Assembly (NCBI GenBank): GCA_903855985.1
Contig: CAIOAO010000060.1
Location: forward strand, 1 to 40,487
Length of the DNA: 40,487 bases
From: an uncultured Opitutia bacterium
GTDB taxonomy: Bacteria > Verrucomicrobiota > Verrucomicrobiia > Opitutales > Opitutaceae
Direction: 5' to 3'
Below, in pieces: positions 1 through 7,905 of the stretch. Under the pieces are notes generated by a model. That model had not been told where the DNA came from, ran no database searches, and saw nothing but the letters and a program-made list of their open reading frames with translations. Each line of letters begins with the position of its first letter. Within the stretch, counting starts at the first letter, position 1. The position numbers and the translations under genes are program-made.

Positions 1-89
1 AAACCCGTTTCCCGCATCGTCAACTGAAAGTTATCAATTTCTTCCACTTTATTTTGCTAGTAGCTGAAAAATAGCGTCTTATTAAATCA
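1..89 (+). promoter_or_regulatory. AT-rich leader upstream of ygfZ-like gene
   Basis: This 89-base stretch is far more AT-rich than the rest of the window and lies directly before the first gene. It probably holds the promoter for the ygfZ/HU/galK group. No clear -35/-10 pair with good spacing could be fixed by eye, and there is no strong Shine-Dalgarno before the ATG at 90. The upstream end is cut by the window edge. Confidence 0.35.
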
Positions 90-968
90 ATGAATCTGGC
101 TGCCCAGCAGTGTTTTTACCCCTGGCGTCCGGCGGCCTGCCTGCGGGTTTCGGGTGAAGATTCACTAACCTTTCTGCAGGGGCAGTTTACCAATGATTTG
201 CAACAGGGCAAAAACGCCGGGGCGACCTACGGTTTGTGGCTGAATCAGAAAGGAAAGGTCCTGGCGGACAGTTTCGTGCGCAAAACGTCACCGCAGGAGG
301 CGTGGATTGTGAGCTATTTTTCGCCCGCAGCGGTGATTCGCGAGCGGCTTGAGGCGTACATCATTGCGGACGACGTGGTGATCGAGGACGTCTCAGACTC
401 CACGCGTGGGCTGACGATTTTCGGTCCGGCGACGGCGACGGAGATGGGTCTCGGAGCGCCCGCCTGGGAATTCCGCGGACGGCGCACGCGCGAGGTGCAC
501 ACGGAGATCATTTTTCCCGCGGAAATGGAAGCCGCGCTGACGCCGAAGTTGTCGGGACACACGGAGCTGACGTCCGGGCAAATGGAAACGCTGCGGATCA
601 CCGCCGGGATTCCCGCGGTGCCGGCGGACCTCGGTCCGGCGGATTTGCCGAACGAAGGCGGGCTGGAGACCGATGCGATCTCGTACACGAAGGGCTGTTA
701 TCTCGGGCAGGAAGTGATGGCGCGCCTCAAAAACCTGGGCCAGGTGCGCCGCGGGCTGCTCCGCGTGCGCGGCCCCGGCGAACCGCCGGCGCGCCTGACG
801 CCGGTTTTCCAGGGTGCGCGCAAGGCGGGGGAACTCCGCTCTACCGTGAGGGAGGGCGCGGGCTGGGTCGGGTTCGCGCTGGTTTCATTGGTGCAGCTTC
901 AACGCGAAGCCGGGCTGGCGCTCGCGGCGGAGGGTGCGGCCGTCATTCATTTCGCGGACACGCCATGA
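90..968 (+). CDS. ygfZ: YgfZ/GcvT-type folate-binding protein
   Basis: A 292-residue protein of the YgfZ (COG0354) family. These are tetrahydrofolate-binding proteins related to the glycine cleavage T-protein that help maintain or repair certain Fe-S enzymes in the cytoplasm. The family signature KGCYLGQEVMAR is present near residue 203, followed by GQVRRGLLRV, where the C-terminal barrel begins. The N-terminal half shows the FLQGQFTND segment typical of YgfZ (compare LxGQ-TxD). Length fits the family (about 290-330). The signature Cys, essential in E. coli YgfZ, is kept. The gene ends in an ATGA overlap with the next small gene, so the two are probably translationally coupled. Identification is firm; the physiological client is unknown. 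Confidence 0.9.
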   Translation: MNLAAQQCFYPWRPAACLRVSGEDSLTFLQGQFTNDLQQGKNAGATYGLWLNQKGKVLADSFVRKTSPQEAWIVSYFSPAAVIRERLEAYIIADDVVIEDVSDSTRGLTIFGPATATEMGLGAPAWEFRGRRTREVHTEIIFPAEMEAALTPKLSGHTELTSGQMETLRITAGIPAVPADLGPADLPNEGGLETDAISYTKGCYLGQEVMARLKNLGQVRRGLLRVRGPGEPPARLTPVFQGARKAGELRSTVREGAGWVGFALVSLVQLQREAGLALAAEGAAVIHFADTP

Positions 969-1189
969 CCGAGGACGAACAGCTCCAGGCGCTGTGCGTG
1001 AAACTGGGTTCAAGCCCGGCGCAGGCGGCGACGATGGCGGCGCAACTGCAGAAGCGCGCGGCGCAGCTGGCGGTGGAACGCGGAATCACGCGCGAGGCGG
1101 CGCTGACCCATCTGCTGAATCTCGTGGTCAAGGGCCGGAACGGCGAAACGCCGCCGGGGTTTCCACCGACGAGTCCGCCGGCTGCTTGA
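965..1189 (+). CDS. Small helical protein of unknown function
   Basis: A 74-residue protein that I do not recognise. It starts in a 4-base ATGA overlap with the stop of the ygfZ-like gene, good evidence that it is translated by coupling. Residues 1-55 are charged and Ala/Leu-rich and should form two or three helices (EQLQALCVKLG, AATMAAQLQKRAAQLA, TREAALTHLLNLV). The tail is Pro/Gly-rich and looks disordered. There is no signal peptide or membrane segment. The helical pattern could suit a small adaptor or a UBA-like fold, but no function is claimed. An HU gene follows 64 bases downstream. Confidence 0.6.
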   Translation: MTEDEQLQALCVKLGSSPAQAATMAAQLQKRAAQLAVERGITREAALTHLLNLVVKGRNGETPPGFPPTSPPAA

Positions 1190-1253
1190 AATGGGATTGC
1201 GCCGACTGCGCCGGCGTCGCTTCGTGGGACCGTCTTTTCCTTCCGATTTCCCC

Positions 1254-1529
1254 ATGAACAAAGCCGAATTGATCGATGAAGTGCAGAGCCGCCTCGGGGC
1301 GGAAACCTCCAAGGCCGCGGCGGAGCGCGCAGTGGACGCCGTGCTCGCGGCGGTGGGCAAGGGCATCCGGCGCGACCGTGAAGTGCAGCTGGTCGGCTTC
1401 GGCACGTTCGACATCGCGACCCGCGCGGCCCGGCGCGGCTACAACCCGCACACCCGCCAGCCGATGAAGATCCGCGCGATGAAAACCATCCGGTTCAAGG
1501 CCGGGCTCGCGCTCAAGGCGGCGGTTTGA
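1254..1529 (+). CDS. HU-family DNA-binding protein
   Basis: A 91-residue histone-like HU/IHF protein that bends and compacts DNA as a dimer. It begins MNKAELIDEVQSRLG, the classic HU N-terminal helix. It has the VGFGTFDI turn into the beta-arm and an arm tip with RRGYNPHTRQPMKI, where NPxT and the following Pro are the DNA-intercalating part. Length (about 90) matches HU exactly, which is why the ATG at 1254 was chosen. A longer in-frame extension to 1191 would add 21 Arg-rich residues that HU proteins lack. The stop overlaps the proposed TTG start of galactokinase by four bases. HU or IHF subtype cannot be settled from sequence alone. Confidence 0.93.
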   Translation: MNKAELIDEVQSRLGAETSKAAAERAVDAVLAAVGKGIRRDREVQLVGFGTFDIATRAARRGYNPHTRQPMKIRAMKTIRFKAGLALKAAV

Positions 1530-2674
1530 CCGTGAAGGATAAACTTATTGCGGCTTTTCGCGCGCGGTTTGGCCGGTCGCCGGCGGTGATCGCGCGGGCC
1601 CCGGGCCGGCTCGAATTCGTTGGCAACCACACCGACTACAACGGCGGCACCGTGCTGGGTGTGTCCATTGACCGCAGCGTCTGGGTGGCGGTGGCGCCGC
1701 GTGACGACGGGCAGTGGCGGCTCGCGAGCGAGGCGCAGGCGACGCTGGTGACTTTACCCGCGGGCAACCCGCCGGCGAAACAGACCGGCGCCGGCAGCTG
1801 GACGAACTACCCGCTCGGCGTCATCGCGGCCCTGCCGAAGTTCAACCTGCGGCCCCCGGCGGGATTCGATTTCCTGGCCATGTCCGACCTGCCCTCGGGG
1901 GCGGGGCTGAGCAGCAGTGCGGCGCTCGAGCTGGCGTCGGCCCTCGCGTTCCTCGAGCTGAGCGGGCAGCAGGCGCCGCGCGAGACCGTCGTGATGCTGT
2001 GCAAGCACGCGGAGAATCAATTCGTCGGCGTGCCCTGCGGCGTGCTGGACCAGGGCGTGTCGGGCTTCGGGCGGGAAAATCACCTCGTGTTCATTGACTG
2101 CCGCGGGCCGAAGTTTGCCCCGGTGCCGCTGCCGGCGTCGGCGCGGTTCTGGGTGTTCAACACGCACACGAAGCACGCGCTGGTGGACGGGCTGTACGCG
2201 GCGCGTCACCGTGAGTGCATGACCGCGGCGAAGCTGCTCGGCGTGCCGCTCCTCGCGGATGCGTCACCGGCCTCGGTGGCCGCCGCGCGTACCCAGCTGC
2301 CGCCGGTGGAATTCCGCCGCGCGCAGCACGTGGTGGACGAGATTGCGCGGGTGGATGCCACGGTGATTGCACTGCGCGCGGGCGACCTGGCGGCGGTGGG
2401 AAAGCTGCTCACGGCATCCCATCGCAGTTCGCAGACCCTGTTCGAGAACAGCACGGCCGAGCTGGATTTCCTCGTGGACCAGCTGGCGGCGGCGCCGCAG
2501 GTGTTTGGCGCGCGGCTTACGGGCGGCGGCTTTGGCGGGGCGGTGATGGCGGTGACCTCGCCGGACTTCAGTGAGACCCAGGCGGCGGCGGTGGCGGAGG
2601 CCTACGCGAAGAAATTCGGTTCCCGGCCCGAGGTATTGCGCGCGCAGTCAGGTGACGGCGCGGCGTTACAGTAG
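1526..2674 (+). CDS. galK: Galactokinase
   Basis: A 382-residue GHMP-superfamily sugar kinase, the first committed enzyme of the Leloir pathway (galactose + ATP to galactose-1-phosphate) in the cytoplasm. The galactokinase signature GRLEFVGNHTDYNGG lies at about residues 27-41. The ATP-binding motif LPSGAGLSSSAALE lies near 124, and the C-terminal GHMP motif TGGGFGGA begins at T332. Length is normal for GalK. The start used is TTG at 1526, about seven bases after an AAGG and overlapping the HU stop; a GTG at 1532 is the alternative. No galT, galE or galactose regulator is in the window, so the gene is separated from the rest of its pathway here. Its 3' end overlaps the convergent prepilin peptidase gene by nine bases. 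Confidence 0.93.
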   Translation: MTVKDKLIAAFRARFGRSPAVIARAPGRLEFVGNHTDYNGGTVLGVSIDRSVWVAVAPRDDGQWRLASEAQATLVTLPAGNPPAKQTGAGSWTNYPLGVIAALPKFNLRPPAGFDFLAMSDLPSGAGLSSSAALELASALAFLELSGQQAPRETVVMLCKHAENQFVGVPCGVLDQGVSGFGRENHLVFIDCRGPKFAPVPLPASARFWVFNTHTKHALVDGLYAARHRECMTAAKLLGVPLLADASPASVAAARTQLPPVEFRRAQHVVDEIARVDATVIALRAGDLAAVGKLLTASHRSSQTLFENSTAELDFLVDQLAAAPQVFGARLTGGGFGGAVMAVTSPDFSETQAAAVAEAYAKKFGSRPEVLRAQSGDGAALQ

Positions 2675-3574
2675 CTCGCTGAGCGTGGAGAAATACGCCG
2701 CGACCCAGCGGTGGAAGAGGAGGAAGTAGAGCAGGCCGGCGATGGCCAGCATCGGGCCGAACGGCACATGCATGCCGAAGCCGAGCGGGGCCGCCTCGCC
2801 CTCGGGGGTTTCGGACGGCGGGGCGAGGGCGGCGGGCTTCCCGGCGACCTTCTGCCACAGGAGGGCGAGGATGAACCAGACCGTGCCAACGACGGCGCCG
2901 CCGAACACGGAGAACACGGCGCCCTGCCAGCCGCAGAACGCGCCGATCATGCCGACGAATTTCACGTCGCCGAAGCCCATGGCCTCCTTCTTCAGCGCCA
3001 TCTCGGCGAGCAGTGCGATCCAGAGCACGAGGCCGGAGCCGATGAGCAGCCCCTGCAAACCCGCGGTCCCGGAACGCAGGCTGTCCACGATGTAGATCTC
3101 GCCGTGCTGGCCGTGGAGCGCGGGGATGAGGAATGACAGCAGCACCCCCAGGAGCCCGGCGCCGATCGTGAACACGTCCGGGATGATCATGTGATCGAGG
3201 TCGATGAAGGTGGCGGCGATCAGCACGCTCACGAACACCATGCCGCAGGCGGCCTTGGCCGGCGGGAACAGCAGCCAGCAGGCGAGGAAGAGACCGGCGG
3301 TCAGGAGCTCGACGAAGGCGTAGCGGAACGAATACGGCCGGCCGCAGCAGCGCGCCTTGCCCCGCAGGATGAACCAGCTGAGCACCGGGATGTTGTCGTA
3401 CCACGCGATGGGTTTCCCGCAGGCGCAGTGCGAGCCGGGCGTGACGATCGACTGCGCCGCCGGGATGCGGTAGATGCAGACATTGAGGAAACTCCCGACC
3501 ATCGCGCCGAACAGCGCCGCCGCGGCGGGGAAGAACCAGGGAAACGTGACGGCGAACTGGTGGTAGGAGGACAT
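2666..3574 (-). CDS. Type IV prepilin peptidase (A24 family)
   Basis: A 302-residue polytopic inner-membrane aspartic protease that cleaves, and in most cases N-methylates, type IV pilin or type II secretion pseudopilin leaders. The N-terminus has the GSFLNVCIYRIP signature. The cytoplasmic loop has NIPVLSWFILRG, and the catalytic aspartates lie in FIDLDHMIIPD (D125/D127) and GFGDVKF (D203). Hydrophobic segments span the rest of the chain, including a GLLG-rich stretch near 140-150. The zinc-type cysteines are C50, C52, C76 and C77, a compressed C-x-C ... C-C arrangement instead of the usual two CxxC pairs. No pilin or secretion genes are adjacent, so this is an orphan processing gene. A three-base gap separates it from the upstream aroE. 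Confidence 0.92.
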   Translation of the reverse strand: MSSYHQFAVTFPWFFPAAAALFGAMVGSFLNVCIYRIPAAQSIVTPGSHCACGKPIAWYDNIPVLSWFILRGKARCCGRPYSFRYAFVELLTAGLFLACWLLFPPAKAACGMVFVSVLIAATFIDLDHMIIPDVFTIGAGLLGVLLSFLIPALHGQHGEIYIVDSLRSGTAGLQGLLIGSGLVLWIALLAEMALKKEAMGFGDVKFVGMIGAFCGWQGAVFSVFGGAVVGTVWFILALLWQKVAGKPAALAPPSETPEGEAAPLGFGMHVPFGPMLAIAGLLYFLLFHRWVAAYFSTLSELL

Positions 3575-3576
3575 GG

Positions 3577-4494
3577 TTACTTGGGATTCAACGCCGCGCG
3601 GGCGGCGGCCTGCATGACGGGGGCGGTGCCGCCGGCGGGGATGCCGCTCCAGATCTCGAGGGATTTGGCTCCCTGGTGGACGAGCATCGAAAGGCCGTTG
3701 GCGTGGGGCAGGCCGAGCGCCGCCGCGGCGCGCAACAGCGGGGTCTGCGGCGGGTTGTAAATCATGTCGAACACGCTGGCGGGACGGGGCAGCCGCTGCA
3801 ATTCAATCGGCGCCGGATCCGCCGCGCGCAGGCCGGCGCTGGTGGCGTTGATCACGACGGCGCCCGCGGGCAGGCCGGCCGGCGGGGTGTCGGGGGCGAA
3901 ACCGCGCAGGGGAATCCCGCCCGCCAGCGGGGCCAGGACGGCCAGCAGGGCATCGAGGTTTTCGCGGGTGCGGTTGGCGATGCTCAGCGACGCGCAATTC
4001 CGGCGCAGACATTCGACACCGGCGCTGCGGGCCGCGCCGCCGGCCCCGAGCAGGATCACATGCTTGCCCGCAAGGTCGCAGCCGAGATCCTGGCGCAGGG
4101 CGCCGACCAGACCGTAGCCATCGGTGTTGTGGCCGCGCCAGCCGCGGGCCTCCCAGAGCAGGGTGTTGACGGCGCCGACGGGTCGCGCGGCCTCGGCGAC
4201 GGTGGCAACGCGGTCGAAGGCGAGGACCTTGTGCGGCACGGTGAGGTTGAGGCCGCGGAATTTCTTCGCGTGGAACAGCTCGAGGGCGCGGGGCAGGTCG
4301 GCCGGGGGGATCTCGAAGCGGAAATACCGCCAGTCCGCAAACGATGGGTTGGAGATGGCGATGTCCGCCAGGGCGGCGTTGTGCATGGCCGGGCTGATGG
4401 AGTGCCCGATCGGCTGTCCGAGCACGGCCAGCGACGTGCCGGGGCGCGACCACGACTCGAGGTCGGACAGGGTGAGGACAGCATCGGCGCTCAT
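3577..4494 (-). CDS. aroE: Shikimate dehydrogenase (NADP+)
   Basis: A 305-residue AroE that reduces 3-dehydroshikimate to shikimate in aromatic amino acid and chorismate synthesis. The substrate-binding signature GQPIGHSISPAMHNAAL lies near residue 26. The catalytic Lys is K89 in LNLTVPHK and the partner Asp is D125 in NTDGYGL. The NADP-binding loop LLGAGGAARS follows, then NRT, which is typical of the adenine-ribose phosphate site. The C-terminal YNPPQTPLL and GLSMLVHQGAKSLEIW are also present. Length is slightly above the bacterial norm (about 270-290), from a longer N-terminus. The ATG at 4494 was chosen; a TTG at 4515 would add seven unconserved residues. It lies three bases upstream of the prepilin peptidase and is probably co-transcribed with it. 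Confidence 0.94.
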   Translation of the reverse strand: MSADAVLTLSDLESWSRPGTSLAVLGQPIGHSISPAMHNAALADIAISNPSFADWRYFRFEIPPADLPRALELFHAKKFRGLNLTVPHKVLAFDRVATVAEAARPVGAVNTLLWEARGWRGHNTDGYGLVGALRQDLGCDLAGKHVILLGAGGAARSAGVECLRRNCASLSIANRTRENLDALLAVLAPLAGGIPLRGFAPDTPPAGLPAGAVVINATSAGLRAADPAPIELQRLPRPASVFDMIYNPPQTPLLRAAAALGLPHANGLSMLVHQGAKSLEIWSGIPAGGTAPVMQAAARAALNPK

Positions 4495-4527
4495 GCGTTC
4501 ACGACAGGAGAACAATCTTCCGGAATA

Positions 4528-4602
4528 TCACCACGAAATACACGAACCACCCAAAAATCCGCCCCGCCGAGGGGTCTGCCCTTTCCGGGTGATTCGTGGT
4601 GA
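4528..4602. repeat. Palindromic element, family B (copy 1)
   Basis: Perfect 10-base arms TCACCACGAA (4528-4537) and its complement (4593-4602) flank a spacer, with further similarity inward on both sides. The same words (ccacga, cacgaa) build the palindrome at 9635-9735. It fills the gap between the SirB1-like gene and aroE. Confidence 0.7.
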
Positions 4603-4607
4603 CCCGC

Positions 4608-5504
4608 CTACGGCTGGGCGTGGCGCTCGTGGGTGGTCTCGAACTCCGTGACGAAACTCGCGAACAGGCGCGCGCGCTCGGCGTCGCCGGTGGCGGTGTA
4701 ATGGTTCACCAGGTTGCGGCAGTTGCGGCACAGCACCTCCCGCACGGGCGTGGGGGCGAGGTCGGTGACCTGCGGGGTGATCTGGTTGGCGCGCAGGAGT
4801 GAAAAGATCTCGTCGGGGTCGAGGAAGACGCCCTTGTCAAAGGGATCCACGAAGAAGGGCGGCGAGTCCTCGAAGCAGCCGACGATGAAGTGGCCGGGCA
4901 GGCCGACCGGCTCCAGCGCGAGGCCGAGGCGCTCGGCCACGAGGAGATAGACGATGCTGAGCGAGAGCGGGATGCCGGTGCGGCGGATGAGGACCTGGTC
5001 GAGCAGGCTGTTGAGCGGGTCGGTGTAATGCTCGACGTTGCCGTGAAAGCCCCACTCGTGGAACAGCACGCGGTTGATGATGCGGCACTGCTGGCGGGTG
5101 CTGGCGGGCTCGCTGATGAGCTCGCGGCAGCGGGCGGCGATCGCGTCGAGCGTGGTGCAGCACGCGCCCACGTCGAGCTGGGGCATGACGGTGCGGCTGA
5201 GGAGGAGCGCGCCCGTCTCCAGCTCGTAGTTCAGCGAGCGGATGAAGCCGCGGAATTCCGCAACGGGATCGGAAAATTTCAGCTCCTCGAGGAACCACGC
5301 CGCGTGGCGGGCGAGGACGCGGTGGTGGCCGCGCGCGGTGGCCTGCAGGAAGTGCAGGGCGTCCGGGCCGAGGGCGGCGAAGTGGGCGAGGAGGGCCTTG
5401 CGGACGGACGGGCTGGAATCGTCGAGCAAATCGCGAAGCGCCTGCTGCCGGGCTTCGTCGAGTTTCACGGTTTCCACGCCACCAGACGAAAAATTATTAG
5501 CCAT
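4608..5504 (-). CDS. SirB1/transglutaminase-like family protein
   Basis: A 298-residue cytoplasmic protein of the SirB1 N-terminal domain type (transglutaminase-like fold, COG2912). The conserved core is visible: LNYELETGALLLS (about 100), INRVLFHEWGFHGN, then DPLNSLLDQVLIRRTGIPLSL, SIVYLLVAERLGL and VGLPGHFIVG, ending in FFVDPFDKGVFLD. In this fold the GLPGH His and the following Asp (VDPF) correspond to transglutaminase catalytic positions, but no Cys is evident at the usual nucleophile site, so catalysis is doubtful. Residues 1-90 look like a helical, HEAT-like extension (SSPSVRKALLAHFAALGPDAL). ATG 5504 is preferred over a TTG at 5540. In other bacteria the family often neighbours prfA/hemK-type genes, which are absent here. 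The biological role is not established. Confidence 0.83.
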   Translation of the reverse strand: MANNFSSGGVETVKLDEARQQALRDLLDDSSPSVRKALLAHFAALGPDALHFLQATARGHHRVLARHAAWFLEELKFSDPVAEFRGFIRSLNYELETGALLLSRTVMPQLDVGACCTTLDAIAARCRELISEPASTRQQCRIINRVLFHEWGFHGNVEHYTDPLNSLLDQVLIRRTGIPLSLSIVYLLVAERLGLALEPVGLPGHFIVGCFEDSPPFFVDPFDKGVFLDPDEIFSLLRANQITPQVTDLAPTPVREVLCRNCRNLVNHYTATGDAERARLFASFVTEFETTHERHAQP

Positions 5505-5542
5505 GGTGGCAACCGGAAACGCAACATTCGTGCCAGTCAAAT

Positions 5543-5640
5543 TTCCCCGCTGATTACACGGATCGACGCGGATGTAATTCCCTGAACCCGGGGAATTCTA
5601 AATCTGAATCCGCGATCATCCGCGTGATCCGCGGAACGGA
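5543..5640. repeat. Palindromic element, family A (copy 1)
   Basis: Left arm 5546-5573 (words GATTACACGGAT, then CGCGGAT) is matched in inverted orientation by 5608-5636 (ATCCGCGTGATCCGCGG). It fills the whole gap between the yggS-like and SirB1-like genes. Copies with the same words lie at 17885-17984, 33319-33509 and 39774-39845. Confidence 0.8.
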
Positions 5641-5653
5641 TCGCGGGCCGGGC

Positions 5654-6358
5654 TCAGGCCACGGGCTCGCGCTCGCCGTAGAGGGCGGTGCCGATGCGGA
5701 CCTGGGTGCTGCCGGCGGCGATGGCCTCGACGTAGTCGCCGCTCATGCCCATCGAAAGCTCCGGCAGCAGCGCGCCGGTTTCGCCGGCAAGCTGGTCGCG
5801 CAGCTCGCGCAGGGTCGTGAACGTGCGCGTGGCGACGGAAGTGTCGTCGCTCAACGGCGCGATGGTCATGAAGCCCTCGACCTTCAGGTGGCTCTGGGTG
5901 AGGGCGGCGTCGAGCAGGCGCGGGGCGTCGGCCAGGTCGGCGCCGAATTTTGCGGGGTCGTGGCCGGCGTTGATCTGGAGCAGCACGGGCAGGATCTTGC
6001 CGGCCTCGGCGGCGGCGCGGTCGAGGAGACGGAGCAGCTTCTCGCTGTCCACGGTCTGGATGCGGTCGAAATGCGTCGCGGCGAGCTTCGCCTTGTTCGA
6101 CTGCAGGTGGCCGATCAGTTCCCAGCGTACTTCCGCCGTGGTGGCGGCGCGCTTATCCACGCCCTCCTGCACGCGGTTTTCCCCGACGGCCGGGAGCCCG
6201 TAGCGCGCGGCGTACTCGGCGGCGGCGGGCGGATGGTTTTTCGTCACCGCGAGCAGCCCGACCTCATCGGGTTTCCGCCCGGCCCGCACGCAGGCCGCGG
6301 CAATCCCGGCCCGGACGGTGTCGGCCCGGCGGCAGAACTCATCATAGGGGATAATCAT
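5654..6358 (-). CDS. yggS: YggS-type pyridoxal phosphate homeostasis protein
   Basis: A 234-residue PLP-binding protein of the YggS/PROSC (PLPBP) family, a single-domain relative of alanine racemase that buffers cellular PLP and has no proven catalytic activity. The PLP lysine is K40 in LLAVTKNHPP. The family motifs AVGENRVQEG, RWELIGHLQSNKAK, LQINAGHDPAKFG and LSMGMSGDYVEAIAAGSTQVR follow in order, ending in IGTALYGER. Length matches (about 230). ATG 6358 lies 78 bases from the divergently transcribed LysR gene. The gene is often near proC or a YggT gene in other bacteria; neither is here. Assignment is firm. Confidence 0.94.
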   Translation of the reverse strand: MIIPYDEFCRRADTVRAGIAAACVRAGRKPDEVGLLAVTKNHPPAAAEYAARYGLPAVGENRVQEGVDKRAATTAEVRWELIGHLQSNKAKLAATHFDRIQTVDSEKLLRLLDRAAAEAGKILPVLLQINAGHDPAKFGADLADAPRLLDAALTQSHLKVEGFMTIAPLSDDTSVATRTFTTLRELRDQLAGETGALLPELSMGMSGDYVEAIAAGSTQVRIGTALYGEREPVA

Positions 6359-6376
6359 GGGGGTTAAAGTGGAACT

Positions 6377-6401
6377 GCTTATAGGTTGATGTTAAATAAG
6401 C
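6377..6401. promoter_or_regulatory. Candidate LysR-type operator in divergent promoter
   Basis: An inverted repeat, GCTTAT (6377-6382) and ATAAGC (6396-6401), is separated by 13 bases. Counted from T6382 to A6394 it fits the T-N11-A pattern of LysR-type regulators. It sits in the 78-base gap between yggS (-) and the lysR-type gene (+), where such regulators commonly bind to control themselves and the divergent gene. The region is AT-rich compared with its surroundings. No binding data; this is inferred from position and symmetry. Confidence 0.45.
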
Positions 6402-6436
6402 GATGATTATGGTTCCGGCAACCCCAAGGTCCAGTC

Positions 6437-7330
6437 ATGCAAATCGAGAATTTCAAAATTTTTGCCGATCTCGTCGAGACGAAGAGTTTTTCCAAGTCGG
6501 CCAAGCTGAATGGCATCACGCAATCGGCGGTCAGCCAGCAGGCGCGCGCGATGGAGCGGCACTTCAAGACGCTGCTGATCGACCGCAGCCAGAAGCAGTT
6601 CCAGCTCACGCGCGAGGGCCAGCGGGTGTACGAGTCGGCGAAGGAGATCCTGCACACCTACGACAAGCTGCTCTCGGAGCTGCAGGAGATGAAGAAGGTC
6701 ATCAGCGGCACGATCCGCATCTCGACCATCTACTCCATCGGGCTGCATGAGCTGCCGGCGTACATCAAAAAATTCCTGCACGACTACCCCTCGGTCAACG
6801 TGCGCGTCGAATACCGCCGCTCGAACCTGGTCTACGAGGACATCCTGCACAACGCGGTGGACTTCGGCCTCGTGGCCTTCCCGGTGAAGCAGCGGCAGAT
6901 CGAGGCGATCCCGTTCCGCGACGACCACCTCGTGCTGATCACGCACCCCGGGCATCCGCTGGCGAAGGGCGGGGACATCGACATCAAGCAGCTGGCGGGG
7001 CAGAAGTTCATCGGGTTCGACCCGGACATCCCCACGCGCAAGGCGGTCGACCAGATTTTCCGCGACCACAAGCTCGAGATCGAGCCGGTGATGGAGTTCG
7101 ACAACATCGAGACGGTGAAGCGCGCGGTCGAGATCGACCATGGCATCGCCATCGTGCCGCAGGCCACGGTGCAGCAGGAGGTGAAGCAGGGCACGCTCAT
7201 CGCCGTGCATTTCAAGGGCAAGGACTTCACCCGGCCGCTCGCGATCCTGCACCGCAAGGGCCGCGTGCTCACGCCGGCGATGAAGAAATTCATCGAGACG
7301 CTGGGCGTGGACATCCCGGGCAGCTCATAA
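6437..7330 (+). CDS. LysR family transcriptional regulator
   Basis: A 297-residue LysR-type regulator. The winged helix-turn-helix spans residues 1-60: MQIENFKIFADLVETKSFSK, then SAKLNGITQSAVSQQARAME, then LLIDRSQKQFQLTREG. A linker helix follows (VYESAKEILHTYDKLLSELQ), then a two-lobed periplasmic-binding-protein-like effector domain (about 92-297) starting GTIRISTIYSIGLHELP. The effector lobe carries DFGLVAFP and GIAIVPQATV, resembling CysB/CysL/CbbR-type regulators; the co-inducer cannot be read from sequence. It is divergent from yggS with a candidate operator between them, and the thioredoxin-like gene follows on the same strand after 68 bases. Domain identity is certain, targets are not. 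Confidence 0.94.
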   Translation: MQIENFKIFADLVETKSFSKSAKLNGITQSAVSQQARAMERHFKTLLIDRSQKQFQLTREGQRVYESAKEILHTYDKLLSELQEMKKVISGTIRISTIYSIGLHELPAYIKKFLHDYPSVNVRVEYRRSNLVYEDILHNAVDFGLVAFPVKQRQIEAIPFRDDHLVLITHPGHPLAKGGDIDIKQLAGQKFIGFDPDIPTRKAVDQIFRDHKLEIEPVMEFDNIETVKRAVEIDHGIAIVPQATVQQEVKQGTLIAVHFKGKDFTRPLAILHRKGRVLTPAMKKFIETLGVDIPGSS

Positions 7331-7398
7331 TCCGCCGCGGCGGGTTGCGGGGGAATAAAACGGGGGCATGCTGTCTCCCAATGTTCACTCCCGTCCTC

Positions 7399-7896
7399 AT
7401 GAAAACCTTCCGCCGCCTCCTGGCCCTCAGCCTCGCCTTTACCGCCTTCGCCCTGCTCCGGGCCGAGCCTGTTCCCGCCGCGCCGGCGCCGGCGTGGCAA
7501 CTGAAGGATGTGGACGGCAAGGTGGTCAGCTCCGAGCAGTTCAAGGGCAAGGTGGTCGTCCTCGATTTTTGGGCGACCTGGTGCGGGCCGTGCCGCATGG
7601 AGATTCCCGGGTACGTCGAGCTGCAGAAAAAATACGGCAAGGACGGCCTGGTGATCGTCGGCGTCTCGCTGGACTCGGACCGGCACGCTGACCAGACCGT
7701 CAAGAATTTCGTCCAGAAATACGGCGTGAGCTACCAGATCGTCATGGGTGACGACGAGGTGCAGGCGGCGTTTGGCGGCATGGATGCGATCCCGACGACC
7801 TTCATCATCGACCGGAACGGCCAGATCCGCGACCGCAAGGTCGGGGCCGAGCCCACGGCCGAATACGAGCAGACGATTTTGAAGTACCTGAAGTAG
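7399..7896 (+). CDS. TlpA/ResA-like secreted thioredoxin
   Basis: A 165-residue thiol-disulfide oxidoreductase of the TlpA/ResA/AhpC-TSA-like group. Residues 1-22 form a signal peptide (KTFRRLL basic start, hydrophobic core ending ALLRA). The active site is FWATWCGPC with C62 and C65, followed by RMEIPG. A cis-Pro loop AIPTTFIID lies near residue 133. It should act outside the cytoplasm, reducing disulfides, for example in cytochrome or envelope proteins. ATG 7399 is chosen because it gives a clean signal peptide; in-frame ATG 7381 and TTG 7345 lie upstream. It converges on the GH3 gene with a nine-base gap. No cytochrome-maturation genes are adjacent, so its client is unknown. Confidence 0.9.
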   Translation: MKTFRRLLALSLAFTAFALLRAEPVPAAPAPAWQLKDVDGKVVSSEQFKGKVVVLDFWATWCGPCRMEIPGYVELQKKYGKDGLVIVGVSLDSDRHADQTVKNFVQKYGVSYQIVMGDDEVQAAFGGMDAIPTTFIIDRNGQIRDRKVGAEPTAEYEQTILKYLK

Positions 7897-7905
7897 GGGC
7901 GCGGA

